A stretch of 64,000 nt of DNA from an uncultured Oscillospiraceae bacterium (GCA_910578735.1 CAJTSQ010000003.1:53070-117069), one strand, 5' to 3'. Shown: positions 1 to 8,403, numbered from the stretch's first letter. The notes: a model not told the origin generated them from the sequence alone. Program-made: numbers and translations.

Positions 1-162
1 CGCCTGGGAACCGCCGGGATTCTCCGGCGCCTGGGAACCGCCGGGATTCTCCGGCACCTGGGAACCGCCGGGATTCTCCGGCACCTGAGAACCGCCGGGA
101 TTTTCCGGCACCTGAGAACCGTCAGGATTCTCCGGCGCCTGGGAACCGTCAGGATTCTCCGG
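1..162. repeat. 27-bp tandem repeat, six units, coding
   Basis: Six head-to-tail 27-bp units begin at 1, 28, 55, 82, 109 and 136, with a degenerate seventh. In the minus-strand frame each encodes PENPGGSQA or a near variant (GG/DG, A/V at the last position). Units nearer the domain (109-162) carry the DG form and the outer ones the GG form, as expected for growth by unequal recombination. The array continues past the window edge, so the unit count is a minimum. Confidence 0.95.
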
Positions 163-1185
163 CACCTGGGAGCTGTCGGGGGGCGGGCTGGGCACTTCCT
201 CCGGCATTCCCACGGCGCGGACGGGACAGGAGGCGTAGTCGTAGACATAGTAATTGGTCCGGACCCCGGCGTCCTGAAGCTCCTGGGTGAAGGCTCTGGC
301 CCGGGTCTCGGTAATCATGAAGGAGTAGAGGGCATGGCCATTGGGGTGGGGGCAGGTGTCAAAATGGTACCAGCCGTCTCCGCAGTTCACCAGCTGCCAG
401 TAGTGGCGGCTGGCGCCCCCCACCCGGCGCAGGTCCACGTTGGAGATGCCCGCCCGGGTGAGCAGGGCCTTGGAACAGGCGAAGTAGTTGTAGCAGTCCC
501 CCCGCCCGCGGGTAAAGCCCACATAGGCTCCGATGATCCAGCTGGACTTGTCGGAGGTGCCAACGTATTTGATATGTTTATTCACATAGTCAAAGATGGC
601 CTTGGCCTTGTCCCGCTGGCTCATGCCGGAGCGGGTGATCTTTGCCAGGATCTGGTCGGCCAGCCTGTCAACGTCCGCCTGGGTGACCTGGTCCAGCGAG
701 ATGCCGCCGCCGGACGACGGGGCCGAGGGATCGTCCTCCTCCGGCTCCTGGATATCCTGGTCCACGGTGATTGTCTCAATCACCGTCAGCGTAATGGACT
801 GTTCCACCCGATTCCCCGCCGTGTCCTGGGCGGAGTAGACCACCGGATATTCTCCCGGCGCGGTAAGGTCCACTGCGGCAGCGTCCACCATAAAAGGCAC
901 CTCGCCGTCCACATCGTCCAGGGCGGAGATGCCCTCCCGATAGTAGACCGTCTCGCCCACGGCCACCGTCATGTCGGCCAGCCCCAGCAGCTGGGGCGGG
1001 GTGACATCCGCTGGCGGCTCTGCGCTCCGGTCCGGCGTGCTCTGACTGCCGGTCTGGGCCAACGTGCCGCAGGCCACGAGCCCGGCCACCAGAGCCAGGC
1101 AGACTGCGGCTGCGGTCCAGCGCTGTTTCTTCCCTCTCCTGGAAAACCCGGAGGCCCTTCTCCCGGTTGACACGATATCCAGCAT
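1..1185 (-). CDS. Transglutaminase-like lipoprotein with repeat tail (3' end cut off by window)
   Basis: The visible part is 395 residues and is still open at the window edge. After a basic N-terminus (RRGKK, about residues 16-20) comes a hydrophobic stretch ending in LVAC, a plausible lipobox with Cys39. An Ig-like segment (about 60-160) precedes a transglutaminase/protease-like core with the expected triad: Cys231 in GDCYNYFACS, His261 in SRHYWQ and Asp276 in YHFDTCP. The tail then runs into a Pro/Asn/Gly repeat of 9 residues. I infer a surface-anchored protein acting on peptides or cell-wall material; the substrate is not evident. The start is the first ATG after a good promoter, but the ribosome site (AGAAAG) is weak, so the start is less sure than the frame. 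Confidence 0.88.
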   Translation of the reverse strand, partial: MLDIVSTGRRASGFSRRGKKQRWTAAAVCLALVAGLVACGTLAQTGSQSTPDRSAEPPADVTPPQLLGLADMTVAVGETVYYREGISALDDVDGEVPFMVDAAAVDLTAPGEYPVVYSAQDTAGNRVEQSITLTVIETITVDQDIQEPEEDDPSAPSSGGGISLDQVTQADVDRLADQILAKITRSGMSQRDKAKAIFDYVNKHIKYVGTSDKSSWIIGAYVGFTRGRGDCYNYFACSKALLTRAGISNVDLRRVGGASRHYWQLVNCGDGWYHFDTCPHPNGHALYSFMITETRARAFTQELQDAGVRTNYYVYDYASCPVRAVGMPEEVPSPPPDSSQVPENPDGSQAPENPDGSQVPENPGGSQVPENPGGSQVPENPGGSQAPENPGGSQA

Positions 1186-1274
1186 GGAACTCACTGCTTT
1201 CTTTTGGTTTTCAACTTTTAAAAGAAAAGGACATGTAAAAATACCGCACTCACGTGCAGTTTTGACTCGGGTGA

Positions 1275-1303
1275 AGTATACCATATAAAATAAGGGAAGT
1301 CAA
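1275..1303 (-). promoter_or_regulatory. Sigma-A promoter of the transglutaminase gene
   Basis: On the minus strand TTGACT (1298-1303) and TATACT (1275-1280) are separated by 17 bp. This would give a leader of roughly 85 bases before the ATG at 1185. The rest of 1186-1499 holds only this promoter and one hairpin; I see no gene there. Confidence 0.75.
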
Positions 1304-1406
1304 TTCGTTGCGGGACCATTCCTGTGGTGTTTTTGACTATTTTCTCCAAAGTTTTCCGTGAAAAAACAGGGTAAAGCGCTCAGCCGGTTCATTCGGGGGT
1401 GTGGAC

Positions 1407-1435
1407 GGGCCTCCCGGCCGGAACCGGGAGGCCCG
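1407..1435. terminator. GC-rich hairpin after mtlD
   Basis: CGGGCCTCCCGG (1407-1418) is the exact complement of CCGGGAGGCCCG (1424-1435) with a short loop. It lies just past the mtlD stop. There is no clear T-run on either side, so it may act as a mRNA end stabiliser or a weak terminator rather than a classical one. Confidence 0.5.
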
Positions 1436-1499
1436 TATTCAGGATCATTTTGGCAGAAAGCCCCGCAGATGGAACAGTAATGCACAGGGCCCAATGAAA

Positions 1500-2663
1500 T
1501 TATTTTTGCATCGAGAGGCCCAGGGCGCGGTATACATCCAGGATGCGCCCAAAGAGGGGGTGGTCAGGGGTCAGGCCAGTGTAGTTGGCCAGGGCCTTTT
1601 CCACGCCCTCGGTCTCGATCTTCTTCATCATCTCGGCGCTCTGCTCGTCCTCGGGCAGGTCGAAGCGGAGGGCGGCGGCCGCGCCGAAGATCAGGTGGTC
1701 CACCGGCAGGCCGTAGCCGTAGGCGGTGGTCAGGGGCTTGATGAGCCGGTCGGTGGGGGCCAGCTTTCGAATGGGCTCCCGGGCCACACGGGCGGTTTCG
1801 TCGGCCAGGAAGGGGTTCTGGAAGCGGGCAAAGATGCGCTCGATATAGGCGTGATGGGCGTCGGGGTCAAACCCGAATTTTCTGATGAGACCCTCGCCGC
1901 TCTCCCACATAGCCTGGTGGACCAGGTGGCTGATGGCGGGATCGGCGATGCTCTCTACAATGGTCTTGTGGCCCTTCAGGGTACCCAGATAGGCGCAGAT
2001 GGCGTGGCCGCTGTTCAGGGTGAACAGCTTGCGTTCCAGGTAGGCGTCCAGGTTATCCACCCAGCCCAGACCCTGGATGTCGGGCAGCTCGCCCTTCCAG
2101 CCGGCTTTCTCCACGTCCCACTCGGTATACTGCTCCACGGCGACATCAAGCGGATTCTCAAAGCTGGCCTTGGGCACGATACGGTCCACGGCACAGTCGG
2201 CAAAGCCCACATACGCCTTGGCATAGGCCTGTTCCTCCTTGCTCAGGTTGGTATAGACGGCCTCCCGCAGCTGGCTGGTGCCCCGGATGGCGTTCTCACA
2301 GGCTACCACATTTAGAATTTTGGTACTCCCCGCCTCCTTCCGGGCCCGGATGCCGGCGGCGATGGGCTTGGCCACGATGGGCAGGATGCGCAGGCCCACG
2401 GCGGTGGTGATCAGCTCGCAGTCCCCGGCGATGGCCGCAACCAGCTCCGGGCCGGCGGAGGAGATGCCGCTGATGTTGGTGACAGTCCACTGATCCTGCA
2501 CCTTGTCCTGGATGTGGACGGTGTAGCTTTTCCGCTCGTTAATGGCGGAAATCAGGTTCTCCGCCACATCGGCGAATGTGACATGGTAGCCGCTCTTCTC
2601 CAGCAGAGCGCCGATGAAGCCGCGGCCGATGTTGCCCGCGCCGATCATAATTGCCTGTTTCAT
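1500..2663 (-). CDS. mtlD: Mannitol-1-phosphate 5-dehydrogenase
   Basis: The protein has 387 residues, the normal family length. It oxidises mannitol-1-phosphate, the product of the mannitol PTS, to fructose-6-phosphate with NAD+. The N-terminus MKQAIMIGAGNIGRGFIG is the typical dinucleotide-binding start, and the C-terminal half contains the family segments around NSGHAICAYLG and DHLIFGAAAALR. The ATG at 2663 is set by AAAGGAGCG just upstream; the open frame extends further 5' but has no ribosome site or family similarity there. The gene is divergent from the DeoR-type regulator and the PTS genes, which it serves. It has its own consensus-like promoter. Confidence 0.96.
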   Translation of the reverse strand: MKQAIMIGAGNIGRGFIGALLEKSGYHVTFADVAENLISAINERKSYTVHIQDKVQDQWTVTNISGISSAGPELVAAIAGDCELITTAVGLRILPIVAKPIAAGIRARKEAGSTKILNVVACENAIRGTSQLREAVYTNLSKEEQAYAKAYVGFADCAVDRIVPKASFENPLDVAVEQYTEWDVEKAGWKGELPDIQGLGWVDNLDAYLERKLFTLNSGHAICAYLGTLKGHKTIVESIADPAISHLVHQAMWESGEGLIRKFGFDPDAHHAYIERIFARFQNPFLADETARVAREPIRKLAPTDRLIKPLTTAYGYGLPVDHLIFGAAAALRFDLPEDEQSAEMMKKIETEGVEKALANYTGLTPDHPLFGRILDVYRALGLSMQK

Positions 2664-2717
2664 ATTTTTTCGCTCCTTTTTATAAAATTTTGCATGTTTC
2701 CGGGTCTCGTTGGCTAT

Positions 2718-2746
2718 AGTATAGCATCCCCACATATGCTGTACAA
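2718..2746 (-). promoter_or_regulatory. Promoter of mtlD
   Basis: TTGTAC (2741-2746) and TATACT (2718-2723) on the minus strand are 17 bp apart. It lies 55 bases upstream of the start codon. The remaining part of the divergent gap (2747-2957) is AT-rich and shows no other recognisable element. Confidence 0.75.
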
Positions 2747-2959
2747 GACAGGAAAGTACCAAAAAAATCCGAAAAGTTTCAATCAAAATCCGTCAAATGA
2801 GCGATTATGATTGATTTACTCCTTTCGCCGAGTTTTCTTCCCTGCCTGTCTCTGGACATTGGGAACGTTTTTTTGAAATTCTCATGGAAAGTCCGGCCTT
2901 TTGGAGGACTATACAAAAACAAAATGAATATTTTGTGCAGAAAGCAAAGGAAAAATCGG

Positions 2960-2988
2960 TTGACATCGGATGGCGGCTGTGGTAGAAT
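2960..2988 (+). promoter_or_regulatory. Promoter of the deoR-ptsH-ptsI-mtlA operon
   Basis: A perfect -35 box TTGACA (2960-2965) is followed after 17 bp by TAGAAT (2983-2988). Transcription would start near 2995, directly at the AATCAA repeat cluster. This is the only strong promoter seen before the whole sugar-uptake cluster. Confidence 0.85.
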
Positions 2989-2995
2989 TTAGCCA

Positions 2996-3028
2996 GTCAA
3001 AATCAATCAACAAATCAAAAACAATCAA
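2996..3028 (+). promoter_or_regulatory. Candidate operator: AATCAA direct repeats
   Basis: AATCAA occurs at 3001, 3013 and 3023, with a partial GTCAA at 2996 and TCAA at 3007. The spacing is 10-12 bp, about one helical turn. The array covers the predicted start of transcription. Placement just before a DeoR-family gene suggests autoregulation; this is an inference. Confidence 0.45.
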
Positions 3029-3047
3029 ACAAAAAGGGGGGGTTGTC

Positions 3048-3791
3048 TTGTTGGCGGAGCAGCGCGCCCGTGCGATTTTACAGCAGGTGACCCAGCGGCA
3101 GACCGTCAGCGTTGTGGACCTGTGTCAGATTACGGGGGCCTCAGAGGCCACCATCCGCCGGGACCTGAACACCCTGGCTCGGCAGGGCCGGCTGGTGAAG
3201 ATTCACGGTGGGGCCACCAGTCTGGAGGAGGAGGAATTCCTGGCCCGGGAGCCGGACCTGGCCACCAAGCAGCGTTACGCCCGGGAGAAGGAGCGCATTG
3301 CCCGCTACGCCGCCGGCCTGGTGGGGGAGGACGACGTGGTCTACCTGGACACTGGCACCACCGTGCTGCACATGGCCAACTATTTGAAGGATTCCGGCGC
3401 CCTGTTTGTCACCAGCAGCATCGACCTGGCCGGTATGCTCTCCGCCCACGAGTGCCACGTCTATATCCTGGGGGGGACGCTGAAGCCGGGCACGGTGGAT
3501 ATTGTGGGGGCCGAGGCCCTGGCCGCCATCCGACGCTACAACTTCACCAAGGTATTTCTGGGCACCAGCGGGGTCAGTGTCAGCCAGGGCTTCACCACCC
3601 CGGACCCAGAGGCGGCGGCCCTCAAAGCCCTGGCGGCCACCCGGGCTCAGTCGGTCTACGTACTGGCCGACTCCAGCAAGTTCGGGCGGGTTACCGCCGC
3701 CACCATTCTGCCCCTGGACAGGGCGCAGATCATCACCGACCAGCTGCCCGAGCGGAAGTATCTGGACAGCGCCGACGTGATCGCGGTATAA
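3048..3791 (+). CDS. DeoR-family transcriptional regulator of the mannitol genes
   Basis: The protein has 247 residues if translation starts at the TTG at 3048, placed 5 bases after a run of G (AAAAAGGGGGGG); a second TTG follows directly. The start fits the family, which normally begins LAEQRARAIL. A DeoR helix-turn-helix is at the N-terminus (VSVVDLCQITGASEATIRRD), followed by HGGA and a sugar-phosphate sensor domain with DTGTTV and the closing ILPLDRAQIITD region. It heads an operon with HPr, Enzyme I and the mannitol transporter, so it probably responds to a mannitol-pathway phosphosugar such as mannitol-1-P or fructose-6-P. An upstream in-frame extension to 2970 would overlap the promoter and is rejected. 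Confidence 0.88.
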   Translation: MLAEQRARAILQQVTQRQTVSVVDLCQITGASEATIRRDLNTLARQGRLVKIHGGATSLEEEEFLAREPDLATKQRYAREKERIARYAAGLVGEDDVVYLDTGTTVLHMANYLKDSGALFVTSSIDLAGMLSAHECHVYILGGTLKPGTVDIVGAEALAAIRRYNFTKVFLGTSGVSVSQGFTTPDPEAAALKALAATRAQSVYVLADSSKFGRVTAATILPLDRAQIITDQLPERKYLDSADVIAV

Positions 3792-3856
3792 CCTTGTTCT
3801 CTATATACTGTTCAGCAGTACGAGATAAGAAACAAATTGGAAAGGATGTATTCACT

Positions 3857-4123
3857 ATGGTATCCAAAACAGTCAAAGTCATCAATCCCCAGGGGCTGCA
3901 CATGCGTCCCGCCCAGCTGTTTGTGGCCGAAATGGCCAAGTATGACAGCACCGTCACCATTCTCTTCGGCGAGAAGACCATCAACGCTAAGAGCATCATG
4001 AACCTGATGGCCTCCTGCATCAAGATGGGCAGCGAGATCGAGATTCGCTGCGAGGGCGCCCAGGAGGCTGAGGCCCTGGACACCGCCGTCAAGCTGGTGG
4101 AGTCCGGCCTGGGCGACCTGTAA
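3857..4123 (+). CDS. ptsH: Phosphocarrier protein HPr
   Basis: This 88-residue protein carries phosphate from Enzyme I to PTS EIIA domains. The phospho-acceptor His15 sits in NPQGLHMRPA. The regulatory Ser46 is present in NAKSIMNL, so it could also serve as the HPr kinase target and CcpA co-regulator. The ATG at 3857 is preceded by AAAGGATG at a somewhat long distance. It is 65 bases after the regulator gene and 12 bases before ptsI, so the three are probably cotranscribed. The open frame extends 5' but only as an antisense-like shadow of the regulator gene. Confidence 0.97.
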   Translation: MVSKTVKVINPQGLHMRPAQLFVAEMAKYDSTVTILFGEKTINAKSIMNLMASCIKMGSEIEIRCEGAQEAEALDTAVKLVESGLGDL

Positions 4124-4135
4124 GGGGAGGGCGCC

Positions 4136-5848
4136 ATGGTTCTGAAAGGAATCAACGCGTCAGACGGCGTCGGCTTAGGCTGCGCCGTCTGTGTGCGGGA
4201 GGAGAGCCTGGACTACTCCGACGTCCCCTACTCCGGCAAGGAGGCGGAAAAGACCCGCCTGCAAAACGCCATTGACGAGTTTAACCGGCGCACCGCCGCC
4301 ATGGCCGACCGCATCCGGGAGCAGACCGGCCCCAAGGAGGCGGAGATTCTCACCGGCCAGATCACCATGCTGGCCGACCCCTTCATGCTCTCACAGATGC
4401 AGGAGGCCATCGACGGCGGCTCCTGCGCCGAGGGGGCGGCCGACGCCGTGTGCACTATGTACGCCGACATGTTTGCCGGCGTGGACGACGAACTGATGCG
4501 CCAGCGGGCCACCGACGTGCGGGACATCCGCGCCCGGCTGCTGTCCATCCTCATGGGGGTCACCGGCATCGACCTGAGCGCCCTGCCCGCCGGCACCATC
4601 CTGGTGGCCCACGACCTCACCCCCTCTATGACGGTGGGGCTGAATAGAGAGAACGTGGCCGGCATCATCACCGAGACAGGCGGCCGCACCAGCCACTCCG
4701 CTATCCTGGCCCGGGCCCTCCAGCTCCCCGCCGTGCTCAGCATCGCCAAGGCCCTGGAGCTTATCAAGGACGGCGACGGCCTGATTGTAGACGGCGGCGA
4801 GGGCGTAGTGGTCCTCAGCCCCGACGCCCGCACCCGCAGCGAGTACCTGGCCAAGCAGAAGGACTATCAGGAGAAGACCGCCGCTCTGGAGGTCTATCGG
4901 GATAAGCCCACCGCCGACGCCGATGGCAAGTACTACCACCTCTACGCCAACATAGGCTCCGCCGCCGAGGCGGAGGCCGCCGCCCAATCCGGCGCGGAGG
5001 GGATCGGCCTGTTCCGTACCGAGTTCCTGTTCATGGACCGCACCAGTCTCCCCGATGAGACGGTGCAGTATGAGGCCTACTACGCTGTCTCCAAGACCAT
5101 GGCGGGCAAGGAAGTAATTATCCGTACCCTGGACGTGGGGGGCGACAAGGCCATCGACTATCTGGGGCTGGAGAAGGAGGAAAACCCCTTCCTGGGCCAC
5201 CGGGCCATCCGCTACTGCCTGGACCGCCCCGAGCTGTATAAGGTCCAGCTCCGCGCCCTGCTCCGGGCGGGGGCCGAGGAGCAGAACATCAAGATTATGC
5301 TCCCCCTGGTCACCTGTGTGGAGGAGGTCCGCGCCGCCCGGGAGCTGCTGGAGCAGTGCAAGAAGGAGCTGGCCGAGTCCGGCGTGCCCTACGACAGGGA
5401 CATCGCCCTGGGGGCCATGATCGAGACCCCCGCTGCCGCCCTCATCGCCGACCTGCTGGCCCAGGAGTGCGACTTTTTCTCCATCGGCACCAACGATCTG
5501 ACCCAGTACACCATGGCGGTGGACCGGGGCAACGCCAAGGTGGAGAAGCTGTACAGCCCCTTCCAGCCCGCGGTGCTGCGCTCCATCCGTAATGTAATCT
5601 CCGCTGCTAAACGGGCGGGCATCCCGGTGGGCATGTGCGGCGAGGCCGCAGCCGACCCGGGGCTCATTCCCCTGCTCATGTGCTGGGGCCTGGATGAGTT
5701 CTCCGTCAGTTCCGCCTCGGTGCTGGCCACCCGGGCCCAGATCCACCGCTGGCACGAGAAGGATTTCCGCCGGGTCACTGACGAGGCCCTGGGGCTGTCC
5801 ACCGCCTCCGGCGTGGAGGGCTACCTGAAGGCCACCGTCAACAAGTAA
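4136..5848 (+). CDS. ptsI: PTS Enzyme I (phosphoenolpyruvate-protein phosphotransferase)
   Basis: The 570-residue length is standard for Enzyme I. It takes phosphate from PEP and passes it to HPr. The active-site His187 lies in TGGRTSHSAILARA. The PEP-binding barrel shows LFRTEFLFMD, the RTLDVGGDK loop and DFFSIGTNDLTQYTMAVDR, and the catalytic Cys region GMCGEAA is near the end. The ATG follows GGGGAGGG by a few bases. It lies between ptsH and mtlA in one operon; a 213-bp repeat element separates it from mtlA. Confidence 0.98.
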   Translation: MVLKGINASDGVGLGCAVCVREESLDYSDVPYSGKEAEKTRLQNAIDEFNRRTAAMADRIREQTGPKEAEILTGQITMLADPFMLSQMQEAIDGGSCAEGAADAVCTMYADMFAGVDDELMRQRATDVRDIRARLLSILMGVTGIDLSALPAGTILVAHDLTPSMTVGLNRENVAGIITETGGRTSHSAILARALQLPAVLSIAKALELIKDGDGLIVDGGEGVVVLSPDARTRSEYLAKQKDYQEKTAALEVYRDKPTADADGKYYHLYANIGSAAEAEAAAQSGAEGIGLFRTEFLFMDRTSLPDETVQYEAYYAVSKTMAGKEVIIRTLDVGGDKAIDYLGLEKEENPFLGHRAIRYCLDRPELYKVQLRALLRAGAEEQNIKIMLPLVTCVEEVRAARELLEQCKKELAESGVPYDRDIALGAMIETPAAALIADLLAQECDFFSIGTNDLTQYTMAVDRGNAKVEKLYSPFQPAVLRSIRNVISAAKRAGIPVGMCGEAAADPGLIPLLMCWGLDEFSVSSASVLATRAQIHRWHEKDFRRVTDEALGLSTASGVEGYLKATVNK

Positions 5849-5853
5849 CCCCC

Positions 5854-6066
5854 CGTCCCCCCGCAGGGAAAAGCCTCCTTTTGAAAGGAGGTGCCCCAGT
5901 TCGCAAACTGGGGCGGAGGATTGTATTTCGCCGCAGGCGAAATGTATGAAATAAACAAGGTTTGTAAAACTTCGTTTACTTCGTATGTTTTGCTTCGCAA
6001 AACGCAATCCTCAGTCAGCCTGCGGCTGACAGCTCCTTTCCAAAGGAGCCGTCCCTGCGGGGGACG
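5854..6066. repeat. MITE-like element with about 60-75 bp imperfect terminal inverted repeats
   Basis: The left end (CGTCCCCCCGCAGGGA at 5854, then CTCCTTTTGAAAGGAG and GGAGGATTG) is matched in reverse complement by the right end (CAATCCTC, CTCCTTTCCAAAGGAG, then TCCCTGCGGGGGACG to 6066). Nested local hairpins are visible: GCCCCAGTT/AACTGGGGC, TTTCGCC/GGCGAAA, GTTTTGC/GCAAAAC and GTCAGCC/GGCTGAC. No protein is encoded. It begins 5 bases after the ptsI stop, so a transcript crossing from ptsI to mtlA would fold into a large cruciform-like structure. Similar hairpin-rich intergenic repeats are common in gut Clostridia, as I recall; a genome search is needed for copy number. Confidence 0.75.
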
Positions 6067-6110
6067 AAAAGAGCGACCTCATCCCTACATTGTGAAAGGA
6101 GATACCCCCT

Positions 6111-8087
6111 GTGAAAGAACGCGTACAGAAATTCGGGCGCTTCCTCAGCGGCATGGTAATGCCCAACATCGGGGCCTTCATCGCCTGGGGCCTGATCGCC
6201 GCCCTGTTCATCCCCGACGGCTGGTTGGGATGGTGGGGGCCTGCCGCCACTATTAACATGATGGTAGGTCCCATGCTCAAGTACCTGCTGCCCATCCTGA
6301 TTGGCTACACCGGCGGCAAGGCTATCGGCGGTCAAAAGGGCGCCGTGGCCGGTGCCTTGGCTACCTTAGGCGCTATCGTTGCTACCGACCAGTCTCTGTT
6401 CTTGGTTGCGGCCCTTGATAACGCAACCAGCATTGAGTCTGCCCGCGAAGCTGTTGCAAATATCCCCAACAGCACCATGTTCATCGGTGCCATGATCTGC
6501 GGCCCCCTGGGCGGCTGGTGCATCAAGAAGTTTGACCAGAAGATGGAGGGCCATGTCCCCGCCGGCTTTGAGATGGTAGTCAACAACTTCTCCGTGGGCA
6601 TTATCGGCGGCGTGCTAGCCGTGCTGTCCATCTTTGTCATCGGGCCCGCCTGCGTGAAGATTACCGACGTGCTGGGCGCGGGCGTGGGCTTCCTGGTGGA
6701 CCACAGCCTGCTGCCCCTCACCGCCGTGCTGGTGGAGCCCGCCAAGGTGCTGTTTCTCAATAATGCCATCAACCACGGCGTGTTTACCCCCATCGGCACC
6801 GAGCAGGCCGCCGAGCTGGGCAAGTCCATCCTGTTCATGATCGAGTCCAACCCCGGCCCCGGTCTGGGCCTGCTGCTGGCCTACTGTGTGGCCGGCAAGG
6901 GTGAGACCCGCTCCTCCGCCGGCGCCGCCGCCGTCATCCAGTTTGTGGGCGGCATCCATGAGATTTACTTCCCCTATGTCCTGATGAACCCCATTGTGAT
7001 TCTTGGCCCCATGATCGGCAACATGGCCGGCATTTTCACCCTGTCCATCCTGGGCGGCGGCCTGGCGGCGGCGGCTTCCCCCGGCTCCATCATCGCCGAG
7101 CTGCTCATGACCCCCAAGGGCGGCTACTTCGCCAACATCGTGGGCATCGCCGTGGCTGCGGCGGTCAGCTTCGCCATCTCCGTGTTCCTGCTGAAGTTCT
7201 TTGGCAAGGACGCCAGCCTGGCTGAGGCCCAGGCCCAGGTGGCCGCCTCCAAGGCCGCTTCCAAAGGTCAGGCCCCCGCCGTGGAGTCCACCACCGGCGC
7301 TGAGGTGGATATCAAGTCCGTCAAGAAGATCGTCTTCGCCTGCGACGCGGGCATGGGCTCCTCCGCCATGGGCGCCACCATGCTGCGCAACAAGCTGAAG
7401 GACGCCGGCATCACCGGCATTGAAGTCATTCACCACCCCGTGTCCGAGATCCCCGGGGACTGTCAGATCGTGGTCACCCACCATGAGCTGTCCGGCCGGG
7501 CGGCCCAGCGGGCTCCCCAGGCCCGGATTATCCCCATCCACAACTTCATGGGCGCGCCGGAGTACGACGCCCTGGTGAACGAGCTGCTGGCGGCCCGGAA
7601 GGGCTCCGCCGCCCCCGTGGAGGCCCCCAAGGCTGAGGAGGCCGCCCCCGCTCAGGGAGATACCCTGTTGGAGCGGAAGAACATCGTGCTGGGCTGTGCC
7701 CCCGTCACCCCCGAGGAGGCCATCAAGGCCTGCGGAAAGCTGATGGTGGCCAGCGGCTATGTGGACGAGGCCTATATCCAGGGCATGCTGGACCGGGAAG
7801 CCAGCTTCTCGGTGGCCATCGGCAGCCATGTGGCCATCCCCCACGGCACCAACGACGTAAAACCCCTCATCAAGCGCACCGGCGTTGTGGTCATGACCTA
7901 CCCCGAGGGCATCGACTGGAACGGTGACAAGGTGAAGCTGGTGGTGGGCATCGCCGCCAAGGGCGAGGAGCACCTGGAGGTGCTGGGCCGCATCGTGGCC
8001 ATTGCCTCCACCGACGAGGACACCGACAAGCTGGTGGCCTCCGCCGATGCGGAGAAGCTCTATCAAAACCTGAACGGCTTGGCGTAA
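6111..8087 (+). CDS. mtlA: Mannitol-specific PTS EIICBA transporter
   Basis: The 658-residue protein imports mannitol and phosphorylates it to mannitol-1-phosphate. Domain order is EIIC (about 1-350, multiple membrane spans, with the substrate-site motif GGIHEIYFPYV), EIIB (phospho-Cys411 in VFACDAGMGSSAMG) and EIIA (phospho-His578 in VAIPHGT), as in E. coli MtlA. An Ala-rich linker (about 365-400) joins EIIC to EIIB and another precedes EIIA. The start is GTG at 6111, placed by GAAAGGAGAT upstream. It is last in the deoR-ptsH-ptsI-mtlA cluster and is followed by a clear terminator. All three PTS domains look intact. Confidence 0.97.
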   Translation: MKERVQKFGRFLSGMVMPNIGAFIAWGLIAALFIPDGWLGWWGPAATINMMVGPMLKYLLPILIGYTGGKAIGGQKGAVAGALATLGAIVATDQSLFLVAALDNATSIESAREAVANIPNSTMFIGAMICGPLGGWCIKKFDQKMEGHVPAGFEMVVNNFSVGIIGGVLAVLSIFVIGPACVKITDVLGAGVGFLVDHSLLPLTAVLVEPAKVLFLNNAINHGVFTPIGTEQAAELGKSILFMIESNPGPGLGLLLAYCVAGKGETRSSAGAAAVIQFVGGIHEIYFPYVLMNPIVILGPMIGNMAGIFTLSILGGGLAAAASPGSIIAELLMTPKGGYFANIVGIAVAAAVSFAISVFLLKFFGKDASLAEAQAQVAASKAASKGQAPAVESTTGAEVDIKSVKKIVFACDAGMGSSAMGATMLRNKLKDAGITGIEVIHHPVSEIPGDCQIVVTHHELSGRAAQRAPQARIIPIHNFMGAPEYDALVNELLAARKGSAAPVEAPKAEEAAPAQGDTLLERKNIVLGCAPVTPEEAIKACGKLMVASGYVDEAYIQGMLDREASFSVAIGSHVAIPHGTNDVKPLIKRTGVVVMTYPEGIDWNGDKVKLVVGIAAKGEEHLEVLGRIVAIASTDEDTDKLVASADAEKLYQNLNGLA

Positions 8088-8106
8088 CGTTCTCCTGTAA
8101 AAACTG

Positions 8107-8142
8107 GCCCCAGGGACCGGCAGTCTGTCCGGCCCCTGGGGC
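8107..8142 (+). terminator. Terminator of the mannitol operon
   Basis: GCCCCAGGGACCGG (8107-8120) pairs with CCGGCCCCTGGGGC (8129-8142) with one A-C mismatch, followed by TTGCTTT. It lies 20 bases past the mtlA stop. Confidence 0.85.
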
Positions 8143-8147
8143 TTGCT

Positions 8148-8381
8148 TTAGTGTTCGGGCTCCAGCCGATCCTCCAGGCAGTACAGGTCCAGGGCGTGCT
8201 GGGAGAGGTAGTCGGTCAGCCGCCGGAATGTTGGCGAAAAGTAAGCGGCCGTGTCGCCGTGCAGAAAAGAGCTGTCAGCGGCTGTGTATACGGCCAGGGC
8301 GTCCAGTAAAATGGCGTCTTCGATAATGTCCTGGCAGGTTTCGTGAAAGCCGTCCAGCCAGCTGATTTTTTTGATTTCCAT
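8148..8381 (-). CDS. Small protein of unknown function (77 aa)
   Basis: I do not recognise this family. The 77-residue acidic protein (start MEIKKISWLDGF) is mostly predicted helix and ends CLEDRLEPEH; no membrane segment or metal motif is visible. AAAGGAGGG at a good distance fixes the ATG at 8381, and a perfect TTGACA-17-TATAAT promoter lies upstream, so it is likely a real, strongly expressed gene. It is divergent from a small helix-turn-helix regulator with which it shares AGCTNNNAGCT boxes, so the two probably form a regulated pair. A toxin-antitoxin or phage-like switch is possible but not shown. Confidence 0.7.
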   Translation of the reverse strand: MEIKKISWLDGFHETCQDIIEDAILLDALAVYTAADSSFLHGDTAAYFSPTFRRLTDYLSQHALDLYCLEDRLEPEH

Positions 8382-8403
8382 ATGTTTTCCCTCCTTTGAT
8401 AAG

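Noticed and set aside
1..162. Tandem repeats as a possible CRISPR array
   Set aside because: The 27-bp units abut without spacers and encode a regular 9-residue peptide repeat in the frame of the transglutaminase gene.
1300..1494. 64-residue frame with Cys residues (CSICGAFC)
   Set aside because: It overlaps the transglutaminase promoter and the post-mtlD hairpin, has no ribosome site, and looks like chance.
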